Assembly: GCA_023389295.1 (NCBI GenBank)
Contig: JAEWEO010000258.1
Location: 1-5,792, forward strand
Length of the DNA stretch: 5,792 nt
Source: Bacillota bacterium
GTDB taxonomy: Bacteria; Bacillota; Clostridia; Lachnospirales; Lachnospiraceae
Direction: 5' to 3'
Below are positions 1 to 5,729 of this stretch, piece by piece. The notes under the pieces were generated by a model. That model saw only the letters and a program-made list of their open reading frames with translations, was not told the origin of the DNA and ran no database searches. The position numbers and the translations under genes are program-made. Every line of letters starts with the position of its first letter. Positions within the stretch are counted from its first letter, which is position 1.

Positions 1-864
1 AAATTTATCATTACTACCGATACAACATGCGATTTGCCCGAGGATTATTTGCGCCAGCATAATATCGGAATCCTTCCGCTGTATTATAGTATGAGTGATA
101 CCATATACGGAGAAGAGGATGTTCTTGAGCCAAAAGTATTTTATAATAGAATGAGAAGTGGTGAAATGCCAACTACCATGGCTGTTAATCCCGCCATTGC
201 TAAGAAGGTATTTACCGGTTTTATTCAGGACGGGTACGATATTTTACACATTGCCTTTTCCTCCGCTCTGAGCGCTAGTTGCTCCGTTGCTGCAACCGTT
301 GCCAGAGAAGTCTGTGATGAGAATCCGGATGCTAAGATTATCGTAATTGACTCTTTGTGTGCATCCCTTGGAGAAGGACTTTTGCTTCATAAAGCTGCAA
401 TGCTCAAAGAACAGGGTAAATCCATCGAGGAAATTAGTGAATGGCTTGAACATAACAAATTAAATCTATGCCATCTATTTACTGTAGATGATCTCCATCA
501 CCTGCATCGTGGTGGTAGAGTTTCCAAAACAACCGCAATTATCGGTACTTTGATCAACGTAAAGCCTGTGCTTCATGTAGACAACGAAGGGCGTTTGGTT
601 TCTCTTAACAATGTTAGAGGAAGAAAGAAAGCACTTCTATCTTTAGTGGATCAAATGGAGCAACGTTTAAAGGGTTATTCCGAATCCAATGACATCATTT
701 TCATTAGTCATGGTGATTGCGAAGAAGATGCCCGAATCGTTGCCGATCATGTCAAAGAACGTTTTGGCATTCAGAATTTTTTAATCAATTATGTAAGTCC
801 TACCATTGGAGCACATTCCGGTCCCGGAACCGTAGCATTATTCTTCATGGGTAATCAAAGATAA
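1..864 (+). CDS. DegV family protein (fatty-acid-binding type), 5' end cut by the window
   Basis: The frame is open from base 1. It reads KFIITTDTTCDLPEDY, the usual DegV opening, so only the start codon and perhaps one or two more codons lie outside; the TTG at 34 is not the start. The visible 287 residues match the usual family length of about 280-290. Landmarks in window numbering are the N-terminal DTTCDLP loop (7-13), MPTTMAVNP (56-64), the FSSALSAS loop (86-93), the HLHRGGRVSK motif (168-176) and the C-terminal IGAHSGPGTVALFF signature (269-282). Family members bind a long-chain fatty acid between two domains; some (FakB) present it to the kinase FakA for phosphorylation and entry into phospholipid synthesis. 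No fakA is visible here, so that role is inferred from the family only. The usual PTTSQ-type ligand loop reads PTTMAVNP, keeping both threonines. The gene ends at TAA 862-864 and is followed by two hairpins. Confidence 0.93.
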   Translation, partial: KFIITTDTTCDLPEDYLRQHNIGILPLYYSMSDTIYGEEDVLEPKVFYNRMRSGEMPTTMAVNPAIAKKVFTGFIQDGYDILHIAFSSALSASCSVAATVAREVCDENPDAKIIVIDSLCASLGEGLLLHKAAMLKEQGKSIEEISEWLEHNKLNLCHLFTVDDLHHLHRGGRVSKTTAIIGTLINVKPVLHVDNEGRLVSLNNVRGRKKALLSLVDQMEQRLKGYSESNDIIFISHGDCEEDARIVADHVKERFGIQNFLINYVSPTIGAHSGPGTVALFFMGNQR

Positions 865-865
865 C

Positions 866-891
866 AGACGATGCGCTAATAGCCATCGTCT
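866..891 (+). terminator. Hairpin immediately after degV
   Basis: AGACGATG (866-873) pairs perfectly with CATCGTCT (884-891). The stem continues as GCT/AGC (875-877 with 881-883) across one bulged C, leaving an AAT loop. It begins 1 nt after the degV stop codon. No T-run follows, so alone it is a poor intrinsic terminator. It may protect the mRNA 3' end or act together with the next hairpin. Confidence 0.5.
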
Positions 892-906
892 CCATATTAC
901 TAATTT

Positions 907-955
907 GGCTGTTATAAATTAACCTAGGTTATTTATAACAGCCATACTTTTAATC
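907..955 (+). terminator. Long near-perfect hairpin, probable degV terminator
   Basis: GGCTGTTATAAA (907-918) is the exact reverse complement of TTTATAACAGCC (932-943). The interior TAACCTAGGTTA (920-931) is itself a perfect palindrome, with one unpaired T at 919. A moderately T-rich tail, ATACTTTTAAT, follows on the plus strand. On the minus strand the tail is AAATTAG, so termination of the convergent small gene here is less certain, although the symmetrical stem could work both ways. Confidence 0.7.
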
Positions 956-1006
956 CGTTATTTTGATGTATGAAGTATGTCTTTCCTTACTCTTCCAATG
1001 AAATAC

Positions 1007-1219
1007 TTATCGGAAGGATTCCCCTTTTTTAAGATTGCTGACCACCTCTGTAACTCGGTTTCTTGCTTCATCCCCTGTAGTTGAACTCTGTATATAGTCT
1101 ACCAGTTGCTTCTTACTGTCATCCGGCAAATTAGAAAAATTCTTCATCGCGTTCATATCAAGTGCCAATCGCATACCAAGACCTTCCGGTATCTGATGCT
1201 CATTATCCAATATGCTCAT
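1007..1219 (-). CDS. Small OmdA-like helical protein (70 aa), function unknown
   Basis: The ATG at 1219-1217 is preceded by AAAGGAG (1232-1226) with a 6-nt spacer, a near-ideal ribosome binding site. The 70-residue product is hydrophilic, has no signal peptide or membrane segment, and looks mostly helical. The pattern IPEGLGMRLALDMNAM-x-NF-x-NL, then a KKQLVDYIQSSTTGDEARNRVTEVVSNLKKG tail split across residues 36-66, resembles the C-terminal helical domain found in YdeI/OmdA (OmpD-associated) proteins: 'L-P-x-x-L-x-x-A-L', 'A-M-x-x-F-x-x-L', 'I-x-x-A-x-x-x-x-x-R-x-x-x-x-V-x-x-L-x-x-G'. Here the domain stands alone, without the usual N-terminal part. Stand-alone versions have no established role that I know of. 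The family match is by eye, so the call is tentative; that the gene is real is supported by its RBS and codon pattern. Confidence 0.72.
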   Translation of the reverse strand: MSILDNEHQIPEGLGMRLALDMNAMKNFSNLPDDSKKQLVDYIQSSTTGDEARNRVTEVVSNLKKGESFR

Positions 1220-1258
1220 AATTCTCTCCTTTCACAAATGTATACCCCGACATATACC

Positions 1259-1297
1259 TATGATTAAACAAGCTTATTACCATTCATTTTAATCATA
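1259..1297. repeat. 10-bp perfect inverted repeat upstream of the small gene
   Basis: TATGATTAAA (1259-1268) and TTTAATCATA (1288-1297) are exact reverse complements separated by 19 bp. The pair lies 40-78 bp upstream of the start codon of the 70-aa gene, within the likely promoter or 5' leader. It could be a two-half-site operator or an RNA hairpin. In such AT-rich DNA, chance cannot be excluded. Confidence 0.45.
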
Positions 1298-1385
1298 CCT
1301 ACATTGTTTCAATTTTAGTATTTGAAAGTTTTGATCTTTTATGTGATGATTACTTACCTCTTTCTTCAAAATTCGTTATTTTTAA

Positions 1386-1415
1386 ACAAGTGAACTAGTA
1401 AGCCAATTCACTTGT
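1386..1415. repeat. 9-bp inverted repeat beyond the pepF terminator
   Basis: ACAAGTGAA (1386-1394) pairs with TTCACTTGT (1407-1415) around a 12-nt loop. Read on the minus strand it follows the pepF terminator by a few bases and continues into TTTAAAAATAA. That tail is too weak for a confident second terminator. A backup terminator or a protein-binding site are both possible. Confidence 0.4.
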
Positions 1416-1420
1416 CATGA

Positions 1421-1456
1421 ACAAAAAAACGGATAACAAGTTCTCTTGCTATCCGC
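1421..1456 (-). terminator. Rho-independent terminator of the ogt-pepF unit
   Basis: On the minus strand, CGGATAGCAAG (1455-1445), a 4-nt AGAA loop and CTTGTTATCCG (1440-1430) form an 11-bp stem with one G-U wobble. A run of seven T follows (1429-1423). The wobble is an A-C mismatch on the plus strand, and the T-tract exists only on the minus strand, so the element is oriented. It lies 56 nt past the peptidase stop. Confidence 0.92.
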
Positions 1457-1511
1457 TTTTATCGTTTTTATTTAATCGTATCTCAATATCTAAATCATTC
1501 TAATCTTAACA

Positions 1512-3266
1512 TTATGCCATTTCAATAAACTGTTCTATCAAATCCTCTACTGTCTTAAGGCTGGTTCTCCAAAACTCAGGATTCTCAAGATCAATTTCAG
1601 CCTGCTTTGCAGCATTTTCAACACTCATAATTGTAGTAGCATTTAGAAGAGCTCTGTATTTCGGAATAAATACTTCGCCCTCCTCCTTGTATTTCTCATA
1701 TAACCCTCTAGCAAAGAGACCACCAAAGGCATATGGGAAGTTGTAGAAGTTAACGGCTTCAGAGTAATAGTGTCCCTTTACAACCCACATGTACGGATGG
1801 AGATAATCATGATCCAGACCATCACCATAAGCTTCCTTCTGAGCTTTTAGCATTATTTCCTTTAACTCATCTGCAAACAAAAATCCGTTCTTACTCTTTT
1901 CAAATACTTCTGTTTCAAATAAATATCTAGAATAGATATCACAGATGATCTGAGTTACATCCTGTAGTTGGCTCTCAATCAAAGCCATTTTCTCATTACC
2001 CTCGGCTTCTTTAATGATCGCTTCCATAATCAGAGCTTCATTAAAGGTAGAAGCTGTTTCTGCAACAGGCATACTATAATCAACATTTAACGGTTGGTGT
2101 TCTTGAATTTGAAGTCCGTGATATGCATGACCTAGTTCATGTGCAAGTGTTACAACATCATTTAGGGAACCTGTAAAGTTCGTAAGGATACGGCTCTGTT
2201 TTACAAAAGGCATATTCTCACAGAATGCTCCGCCAACCTTACCTTTTCTTGGATAGAAATCGATCCATTCATTATCATAAGCTTCTTCCACCATATCTGC
2301 CAGATCATCTGCAAAACCTCGGAAATGCTTTAATAAATAGTCCTTAGATTCCTCTGCGGTAAACTTTCTATCACTTTCACCAATGGGAGCAAATAAATCA
2401 TACCAAGGAAGTCCATTTTCATGTCCCATCAACTTTGCTTTATGTTTCAGATATTTATGAAATGCCGGTAATGATTCACGAATTGCTTCTAACATAGCCT
2501 CTAATGTTTCTCTCTTCATCTTAGATTGAATGAGAGTCATAGAAAGCGGAGATTCATATCCTCTTAAATCACAAACCGTATTAACCTGTGTCTTAATATT
2601 ATTAAGTGCATAGCTGATTGGATCTTTAATCTTCTCTAAAGCCTTTAACTCAGCTGCATAGGCATCTTTACGAACCTGTACATCCTCATCATAAGCTTTA
2701 TTACGTACTTCCGGCAATGTAATTATATTATCGCGATATTCCACTTCAAGGGTGGAAGTTAAGAAGCTTTGCATATTGCTCCAAGCGGAAGCTGCGGAAA
2801 TATTAAGTCTTGCAAGTACCTCCTCAACATCATCACTAAGTAAATAATTTGCTTCCTCCTTTATCTCTTCAAAGAGATAGCTATAAGCTTTCAGCTTTGG
2901 ATGCTTCTCATAATATTGTTCGATATTATTAATACCAGCGATGTATTTTTTCATAACTGCAATCGGCTTTGTGGATAAGCTGTCTTGTTTTTCAAACGCA
3001 TTGATTTCATTCGCTGTTTCACCATCGGATGTATTGGTAGCTTGTCTTGAAAATACATAACAACCCAGTCTGCTAGAAAGGAGCTGAAGCTGTTCCATAT
3101 ATTCTACTGTCTGTAAAAGAGTTGCCTCCTCTTCTTTTTTGTCTGCCAATGTAGCAGTAAACGTCACAAGCTCATTAATTAAACGCTTAAAAGCCTCTTT
3201 GTCTTCCTTATATTTTACATCGTCAAAACCCTTATATAGTACATCTAATGACCATTCCTTGTTCAT
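1512..3266 (-). CDS. M3 family oligoendopeptidase (PepF-like zinc metallopeptidase)
   Basis: The 584-residue cytosolic enzyme probably cleaves short to medium peptides during peptide recycling. In this numbering, the zinc-binding HELGH lies at 376-380 within TLAHELGHAYHG. The third zinc-ligand candidate is the Glu of AETASTFNE at 403. The conserved C-terminal KGHYYSEAVNFYNFPYAFG segment (497-515) supplies the His/Tyr residues that close the active site in M3 enzymes. The region around 110-170 fits the oligoendopeptidase F N-terminal domain. Length is close to the family's usual ~600, and no signal peptide is visible. I chose ATG 3266-3264 because it starts MNKEWSLDVLY, the typical opening, and sits 5 nt after the ogt stop. 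The GTG at 3305 would extend the protein by 13 basic residues and overlap ogt. The RBS candidate is AAAGGA (3282-3277), with a 10-nt spacer, inside the end of ogt. This suggests translational coupling. Confidence 0.95.
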   Translation of the reverse strand: MNKEWSLDVLYKGFDDVKYKEDKEAFKRLINELVTFTATLADKKEEEATLLQTVEYMEQLQLLSSRLGCYVFSRQATNTSDGETANEINAFEKQDSLSTKPIAVMKKYIAGINNIEQYYEKHPKLKAYSYLFEEIKEEANYLLSDDVEEVLARLNISAASAWSNMQSFLTSTLEVEYRDNIITLPEVRNKAYDEDVQVRKDAYAAELKALEKIKDPISYALNNIKTQVNTVCDLRGYESPLSMTLIQSKMKRETLEAMLEAIRESLPAFHKYLKHKAKLMGHENGLPWYDLFAPIGESDRKFTAEESKDYLLKHFRGFADDLADMVEEAYDNEWIDFYPRKGKVGGAFCENMPFVKQSRILTNFTGSLNDVVTLAHELGHAYHGLQIQEHQPLNVDYSMPVAETASTFNEALIMEAIIKEAEGNEKMALIESQLQDVTQIICDIYSRYLFETEVFEKSKNGFLFADELKEIMLKAQKEAYGDGLDHDYLHPYMWVVKGHYYSEAVNFYNFPYAFGGLFARGLYEKYKEEGEVFIPKYRALLNATTIMSVENAAKQAEIDLENPEFWRTSLKTVEDLIEQFIEMA

Positions 3267-3271
3267 ACTTC

Positions 3272-3772
3272 CTAAATCCTTTCTTTTTCTAAATTTAGTA
3301 ACCACTCTTTTATGGAAAGACCACCGGCATAGCCAACCAGTTTTCCATTTGCTCCAATTACTCTATGGCAGGGAATCATACACATAATAGGATTATTGTG
3401 ATTCGCCATTCCGACTGCTCTTGAGGCTTTCTCATTACCTACCTCTTGTGCAATCTGCTTATAACTGCGTGTTTCACCATAGGGAATTGCTTTTAAAGCA
3501 TCCCAAACCTTTCTTTGAAAAGGTGTACCCATGGGATTAAGTTTTACTGTAAATTCTTTGCGACTTCCTTCCAGATATTCCTGTAACTGCTTCGCTGTTT
3601 CTTTGATCAAGTCTGTTTCACATGGTTTAAATTCTGAAACACCAATTATTTCTTGTATTTCATCCTCGTTACACTCCGAGGCTGCAGTTAAGGCTATATC
3701 AGTAATTCCCTGTCCATCTTCTGCTATCAATATTTTCCCTAACTTTGTTTGATATATGTATATATTCTTCAT
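3272..3772 (-). CDS. ogt: Methylated-DNA--protein-cysteine S-methyltransferase (Ogt/AdaB type)
   Basis: This 166-residue suicide DNA-repair protein transfers alkyl groups from O6-alkylguanine (and O4-alkylthymine) to its own cysteine. The active-site IPCHRV motif puts the acceptor Cys at 135 and its partner His at 136. The Glu that completes the charge relay in the family fits Glu162, 27 residues after the Cys. Other conserved points are GTPFQRKVW (82-90), IPYGETRSY (96-104, with the base-flipping Tyr at 104), SRAVG with the Arg finger at 118, and the ANHNNP hinge. Residues 1-75 form the variable N-terminal domain; there is no Ada regulatory domain. The start is ATG 3772-3770, with GAGGT at 3781-3777 (5-nt spacing after GAGG). 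An upstream TTG at 3817 would add 15 residues without good support. An extra Cys lies four residues before the active Cys. The gene is first in a two-gene unit with the oligoendopeptidase, 5 nt apart. Confidence 0.95.
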   Translation of the reverse strand: MKNIYIYQTKLGKILIAEDGQGITDIALTAASECNEDEIQEIIGVSEFKPCETDLIKETAKQLQEYLEGSRKEFTVKLNPMGTPFQRKVWDALKAIPYGETRSYKQIAQEVGNEKASRAVGMANHNNPIMCMIPCHRVIGANGKLVGYAGGLSIKEWLLNLEKERI

Positions 3773-3776
3773 AGGT

Positions 3777-3781
3777 ACCTC
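3777..3781 (-). promoter_or_regulatory. Ribosome binding site fixing the ogt start
   Basis: GAGGT on the minus strand, 4 nt before ATG 3772 when the T is counted (5 nt after GAGG). It supports the 166-residue product over the longer TTG-initiated frame, which starts at 3817. Confidence 0.7.
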
Positions 3782-3870
3782 ACAATCTCTCTTAACCTTC
3801 GCTAAGTTGTAGTACAAAATTTATGTTCAAGCAGCAGGGATATTTTATTCGTATTCGAGATACTTTATTG

Positions 3871-3918
3871 GTAGTATAATACCATCCATATCGTATCACA
3901 TTTGCTTTCATTATCCAA
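3871..3918 (-). promoter_or_regulatory. Candidate ogt-pepF promoter
   Basis: Two overlapping minus-strand candidates exist. One is TTGGAT (3918-3913), a 17-bp spacer, then TACGAT (3895-3890). The other is an extended -10, TGG-TATTAT (3884-3876), with no good -35. Either would give a 5' leader of about 95-115 nt before ATG 3772. A near-palindrome GGTAgTATAaTACC (3870-3883, one mismatched pair) overlaps the second candidate. Neither promoter is close to consensus, so read-through from the papain-like gene upstream is also possible. Confidence 0.35.
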
Positions 3919-3963
3919 CTGTTTAGAAGAAATTTCTGCGTATTTTTCGATGTTAATTATATA

Positions 3964-4593
3964 TTATCGGCCTAAGCAGAATCGATAGGCAACTTTCGTA
4001 AAATGTCCGACCGTATCTCGTACTACACCAAGTGCATGTCTTCTTTCAAAATAATCTGTTTCATCCATATAAGATTGCTCCCAATTAGCTAGTTCACGAA
4101 AACTTCCTTGATAGATTACGTACTTCTGAAATTTTCTCTCTAACTCTCTAATCACCAGAATATCGGACAAACGTAGTATATAATTTACAAACTCCAAGCA
4201 GGTATAAGCATCCTTTATTGTTACCTGTTTCTTTAACAAGGATAATACTGCATTTAGGGTATTATATATCATCTTTTCTCTATTTTCTTTAAAATATGTA
4301 ACTTCTTTCAATATTCTATTATATTCATTTTCGGTTACCGGAATTCTACATAGTTTTACGGTAGCATCATTTTCATTATATAGATATCTGGCCGGCTCTT
4401 CTATTACAAACCCACCACGAATAGGAGAATTCACATGATATCTTGCAAAGGAATACATCTGATTTAAATTCCGGTCAAAAGCTAAGGTTACATGGCTAAA
4501 TTTGTTACGAGTAAAAAGTCGGATCATTTTCCCTATATTGGTGTTTGTCACAAAAAAAGCGATATAGATGTAGCAGCTATAATCCTCTTCCAT
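3964..4593 (-). CDS. Permuted papain-like cysteine hydrolase candidate (YiiX/NlpC-P60 type)
   Basis: The 209-residue protein has the layout of circularly permuted papain-fold enzymes. The His-bearing strand comes first (NKFSHVTLAFD, His34) and the Cys-bearing helix comes later (DAYTCLEFVNYIL, Cys132), the reverse of classical NlpC/P60 order. The opening YIAFFVTNTNIGKMIRLFTR fits the strand and loop that precede the His in this group. Members are thought to be amidases or peptidases acting on cell-wall or lipid-linked substrates; the substrate here is unknown. There is no clear signal peptide; the C-terminal 60 residues are basic and aromatic and match nothing I recognise. I start at ATG 4593-4591, with AGGGG about 9 nt upstream. 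A TTG 9 nt further upstream is possible. The gene stands alone: its own promoter lies about 50 nt upstream, a terminator lies behind the preceding gene, and the gap to ogt is 191 nt. Confidence 0.75.
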   Translation of the reverse strand: MEEDYSCYIYIAFFVTNTNIGKMIRLFTRNKFSHVTLAFDRNLNQMYSFARYHVNSPIRGGFVIEEPARYLYNENDATVKLCRIPVTENEYNRILKEVTYFKENREKMIYNTLNAVLSLLKKQVTIKDAYTCLEFVNYILRLSDILVIRELERKFQKYVIYQGSFRELANWEQSYMDETDYFERRHALGVVRDTVGHFTKVAYRFCLGR

Positions 4594-4644
4594 TTTTCCC
4601 AACCCCTATCTTTATTAAAACTGTATCTTTTTGTAACAAACTTT

Positions 4645-4673
4645 ATTATAACAGGAAATGATTGTGATAGAAA
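4645..4673 (-). promoter_or_regulatory. Extended -10 promoter of the papain-like gene
   Basis: The minus strand reads TG-T-TATAAT at 4653-4645, a full extended -10 with a perfect TATAAT. The hexamer 17 bp upstream (4673-4668, TTTCTA) is a poor -35, which extended -10 promoters tolerate. The start codon lies about 50 nt downstream. An imperfect inverted repeat (4661-4681) spans the -35 area. Confidence 0.7.
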
Positions 4674-4720
4674 GTGACAATTTCTAATTTTACAAACATT
4701 TACACATTAAACAAATAAAG

Positions 4721-4774
4721 AAATAGCGGATAAGCTGAATTTATAATGCAGCCGATCCGCTATTTTCTATTTTT
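4721..4774 (-). terminator. Nitroreductase terminator, probably bidirectional
   Basis: AAATAGCGGAT (4721-4731) and ATCCGCTATTT (4755-4765) form a perfect 11-bp stem, extended inside by GCTG/CAGC (4734-4737 with 4749-4752) across a 2+2 internal loop. On the minus strand it starts 23 nt past the nitroreductase stop and is followed by CTTTATTTG. On the plus strand it is followed by TCTATTTTTTT, so it could stop transcription from either side. Confidence 0.88.
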
Positions 4775-4788
4775 TTAATGAGGGTAAA

Positions 4789-5388
4789 TTACTTAAAAAC
4801 CTTTACTCTGCCTTCCATTGGTGCATATTCCTTATCTCCAGCAGGAGCAAGAGGCTTACCAAAAGGCATCTGAGCTAACAGCTTCCAGTTAGAAGGTAAA
4901 TTCCATTCCGCTTTCACTTGATCATCAATCAATGGATTATAATGCTGCAAAGAAGCACCTAGACCTGCATCCTCAAGAGCAAGCCAAATTGTATACTGTA
5001 GCATTCCGGAGGATTGTAAGGACCATATCGGGAAGTTATCCTTATATAGTGCGAATTGCTGCTGCAGACCTTCTATAATGGATTGATCTTCAAAGAATAA
5101 TACTGTTCCAGAACCACTCTTGAAAGCATTCATCTTCTCCTCTGTGGAAGCGAAGCTATCTGCAGGTACAAGCTTTCTTAAAGTTTCCTTTGTGATATCC
5201 CATAACTTATCGTGCTGCTCATCAAATAATACCACTACTCTTGCAGTCTGTGAGTTAAAGGCTGAGGGAACATATTTAACTGCATGTTCCACAATATTCT
5301 GGATTTCATTCTGAGATACGGGCGAATCCTTGCTGATAGCATATATTGTTCTACGATTTTCAATAACTTGATTAAAATGATTGTTCAT
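4789..5388 (-). CDS. Frm2-like nitroreductase family protein
   Basis: This 199-residue FMN-dependent NAD(P)H oxidoreductase is cytosolic and probably homodimeric. It belongs to the subfamily of yeast Frm2/Hbn1 and the lactococcal copper-induced CinD. Subfamily landmarks are ENRRTIYAISK (10-20, FMN phosphate-binding Arg residues), VPSAFNSQTARVVVL (40-54), LWDITKETLRKLVP (62-75), GTVLFFED (94-101), GLGASLQHYNPLID (142-155, flavin-side loop) and LAQMPFGKP (171-179). Length is full for the family. The physiological substrate is unclear; members reduce nitroaromatics or quinones and have been linked to oxidative and metal stress and lipid signalling. The start is ATG 5388-5386 with AAAGGATG upstream (about 8-10 nt spacing). 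The gene is flanked by its own strong promoter and terminator, so it is probably monocistronic. Confidence 0.95.
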   Translation of the reverse strand: MNNHFNQVIENRRTIYAISKDSPVSQNEIQNIVEHAVKYVPSAFNSQTARVVVLFDEQHDKLWDITKETLRKLVPADSFASTEEKMNAFKSGSGTVLFFEDQSIIEGLQQQFALYKDNFPIWSLQSSGMLQYTIWLALEDAGLGASLQHYNPLIDDQVKAEWNLPSNWKLLAQMPFGKPLAPAGDKEYAPMEGRVKVFK

Positions 5389-5482
5389 ATTGATGACATC
5401 CTTTCTACTTTAAAATTATATTATAAGAAATTATTAGTTGTTCTATGTAATATTTATTATATACCTATCTAATGTCTTTTTT

Positions 5483-5496
5483 AATTGTTTACAATT
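5483..5496. promoter_or_regulatory. Palindrome at the predicted nitroreductase transcription start (operator candidate)
   Basis: AATTGT-TT-ACAATT has perfect 6-bp arms around a 2-bp centre. It begins 3 bp downstream of the -10 hexamer, so it covers the likely +1. A repressor bound here would block initiation. The regulator is unknown; the arms are not the TACAnnTGTA box known for copper-responsive CopY-type repressors. Confidence 0.5.
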
Positions 5497-5498
5497 CA

Positions 5499-5527
5499 AT
5501 TTTATACTATTGTTTTGATTCTGTCAA
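5499..5527 (-). promoter_or_regulatory. Near-consensus sigma-A promoter of the nitroreductase
   Basis: On the minus strand, a perfect -35 TTGACA (5527-5522), a spacer of exactly 17 bp and a -10 of TAAAAT (5504-5499). Predicted initiation near 5492 gives a 5' leader of about 104 nt, longer than an RBS needs. A second, weaker TATAAT lies nearer the gene without a good -35. Confidence 0.85.
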
Positions 5528-5635
5528 CACTTTAGATTGACTTTTTTAAAAAAATTGAATAAAATCTAATTGTAAGTAAGTTTTATTTATTTTGGGTATA
5601 TTGATACTAAATAACACAAAAATCAATCCGATGTT

Positions 5636-5647
5636 AATCATATGATT
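5636..5647. repeat. 12-bp perfect palindrome
   Basis: AATCATATGATT is its own reverse complement. The same AATCAT/ATGATT arms recur at 5713-5729, about 79 bp downstream, suggesting two copies of one binding site. Confidence 0.6.
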
Positions 5648-5656
5648 TTTATAGAC

Positions 5657-5716
5657 GATTGCGAAACTCGTAAACTATAGGCATTGAATACACAATATCT
5701 ATATGGTTTCGCAATC
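5657..5716. repeat. 11-bp perfect inverted repeat upstream of the right-edge gene
   Basis: GATTGCGAAAC (5657-5667) and GTTTCGCAATC (5706-5716) are exact reverse complements around a 38-nt interior. The arms are more GC-rich than the surrounding DNA. The right arm abuts the candidate -10 of the downstream gene. It could be a pair of operator half-sites or, if transcribed, a leader hairpin. Confidence 0.75.
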
Positions 5717-5729
5717 ATATAATATGATT
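5713..5729 (+). promoter_or_regulatory. Palindrome containing a TATAAT, candidate -10 plus operator
   Basis: AATCATAT-A-ATATGATT has 8-bp arms around one central A. It contains a perfect TATAAT (5718-5723). No acceptable -35 lies 16-19 bp upstream, so activity would need an activator, or the match is incidental in AT-rich DNA. Initiation near 5730 would give a short leader of about 20 nt carrying the RBS. Confidence 0.45.

Larger units (their letters stand above)
1220..1420. other. Non-coding gap between the small gene and the pepF terminator
   Basis: I see no convincing gene in this AT-rich stretch. It should contain the promoter of the 70-aa gene on the minus strand, but no -35/-10 pair with good spacing stands out; a TATGAT at 1297-1292 lacks a matching -35. 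It does hold two inverted repeats, listed separately (1259-1297 and 1386-1415). Confidence 0.5.

Noticed and set aside
34..36. TTG as the start of the DegV gene
   Set aside because: The frame is open to base 1 and the codons before 34 encode the conserved DegV N-terminus (KFIITTDTTCD), so the start lies outside the window.
244..453. Minus-strand 69-aa open frame inside degV
   Set aside because: It is an antisense shadow of a conserved coding region, with no RBS and no family resemblance.
3267..3305. GTG start adding 13 residues to the oligoendopeptidase
   Set aside because: The extension is the ogt 3' end read in another frame and is basic and unlike family N-termini. ATG 3266 gives the typical opening and a 5-nt gap.
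3773..3817. TTG start adding 15 residues to Ogt
   Set aside because: ATG 3772 has a GAGGT site at the right distance and gives the standard family N-terminus.
4492..4677. Plus-strand 61-aa open frame over the start of the papain-like gene
   Set aside because: It lies antisense to a well-supported gene, has no ribosome binding site or recognisable protein features, and overlaps that gene's promoter.
5542..5554. T6A7 tract as a terminator or special element
   Set aside because: The tract has no GC-rich stem and lies upstream of the nitroreductase promoter. It is most simply AT-rich, possibly bent, intergenic DNA.
5657..5716. Phase-variable invertible promoter flanked by the 11-bp inverted repeat
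   Set aside because: The 38-bp interior is very short for site-specific inversion, no recombinase gene is in view, and neither orientation places a recognisable -35 before the TATAAT at 5718.
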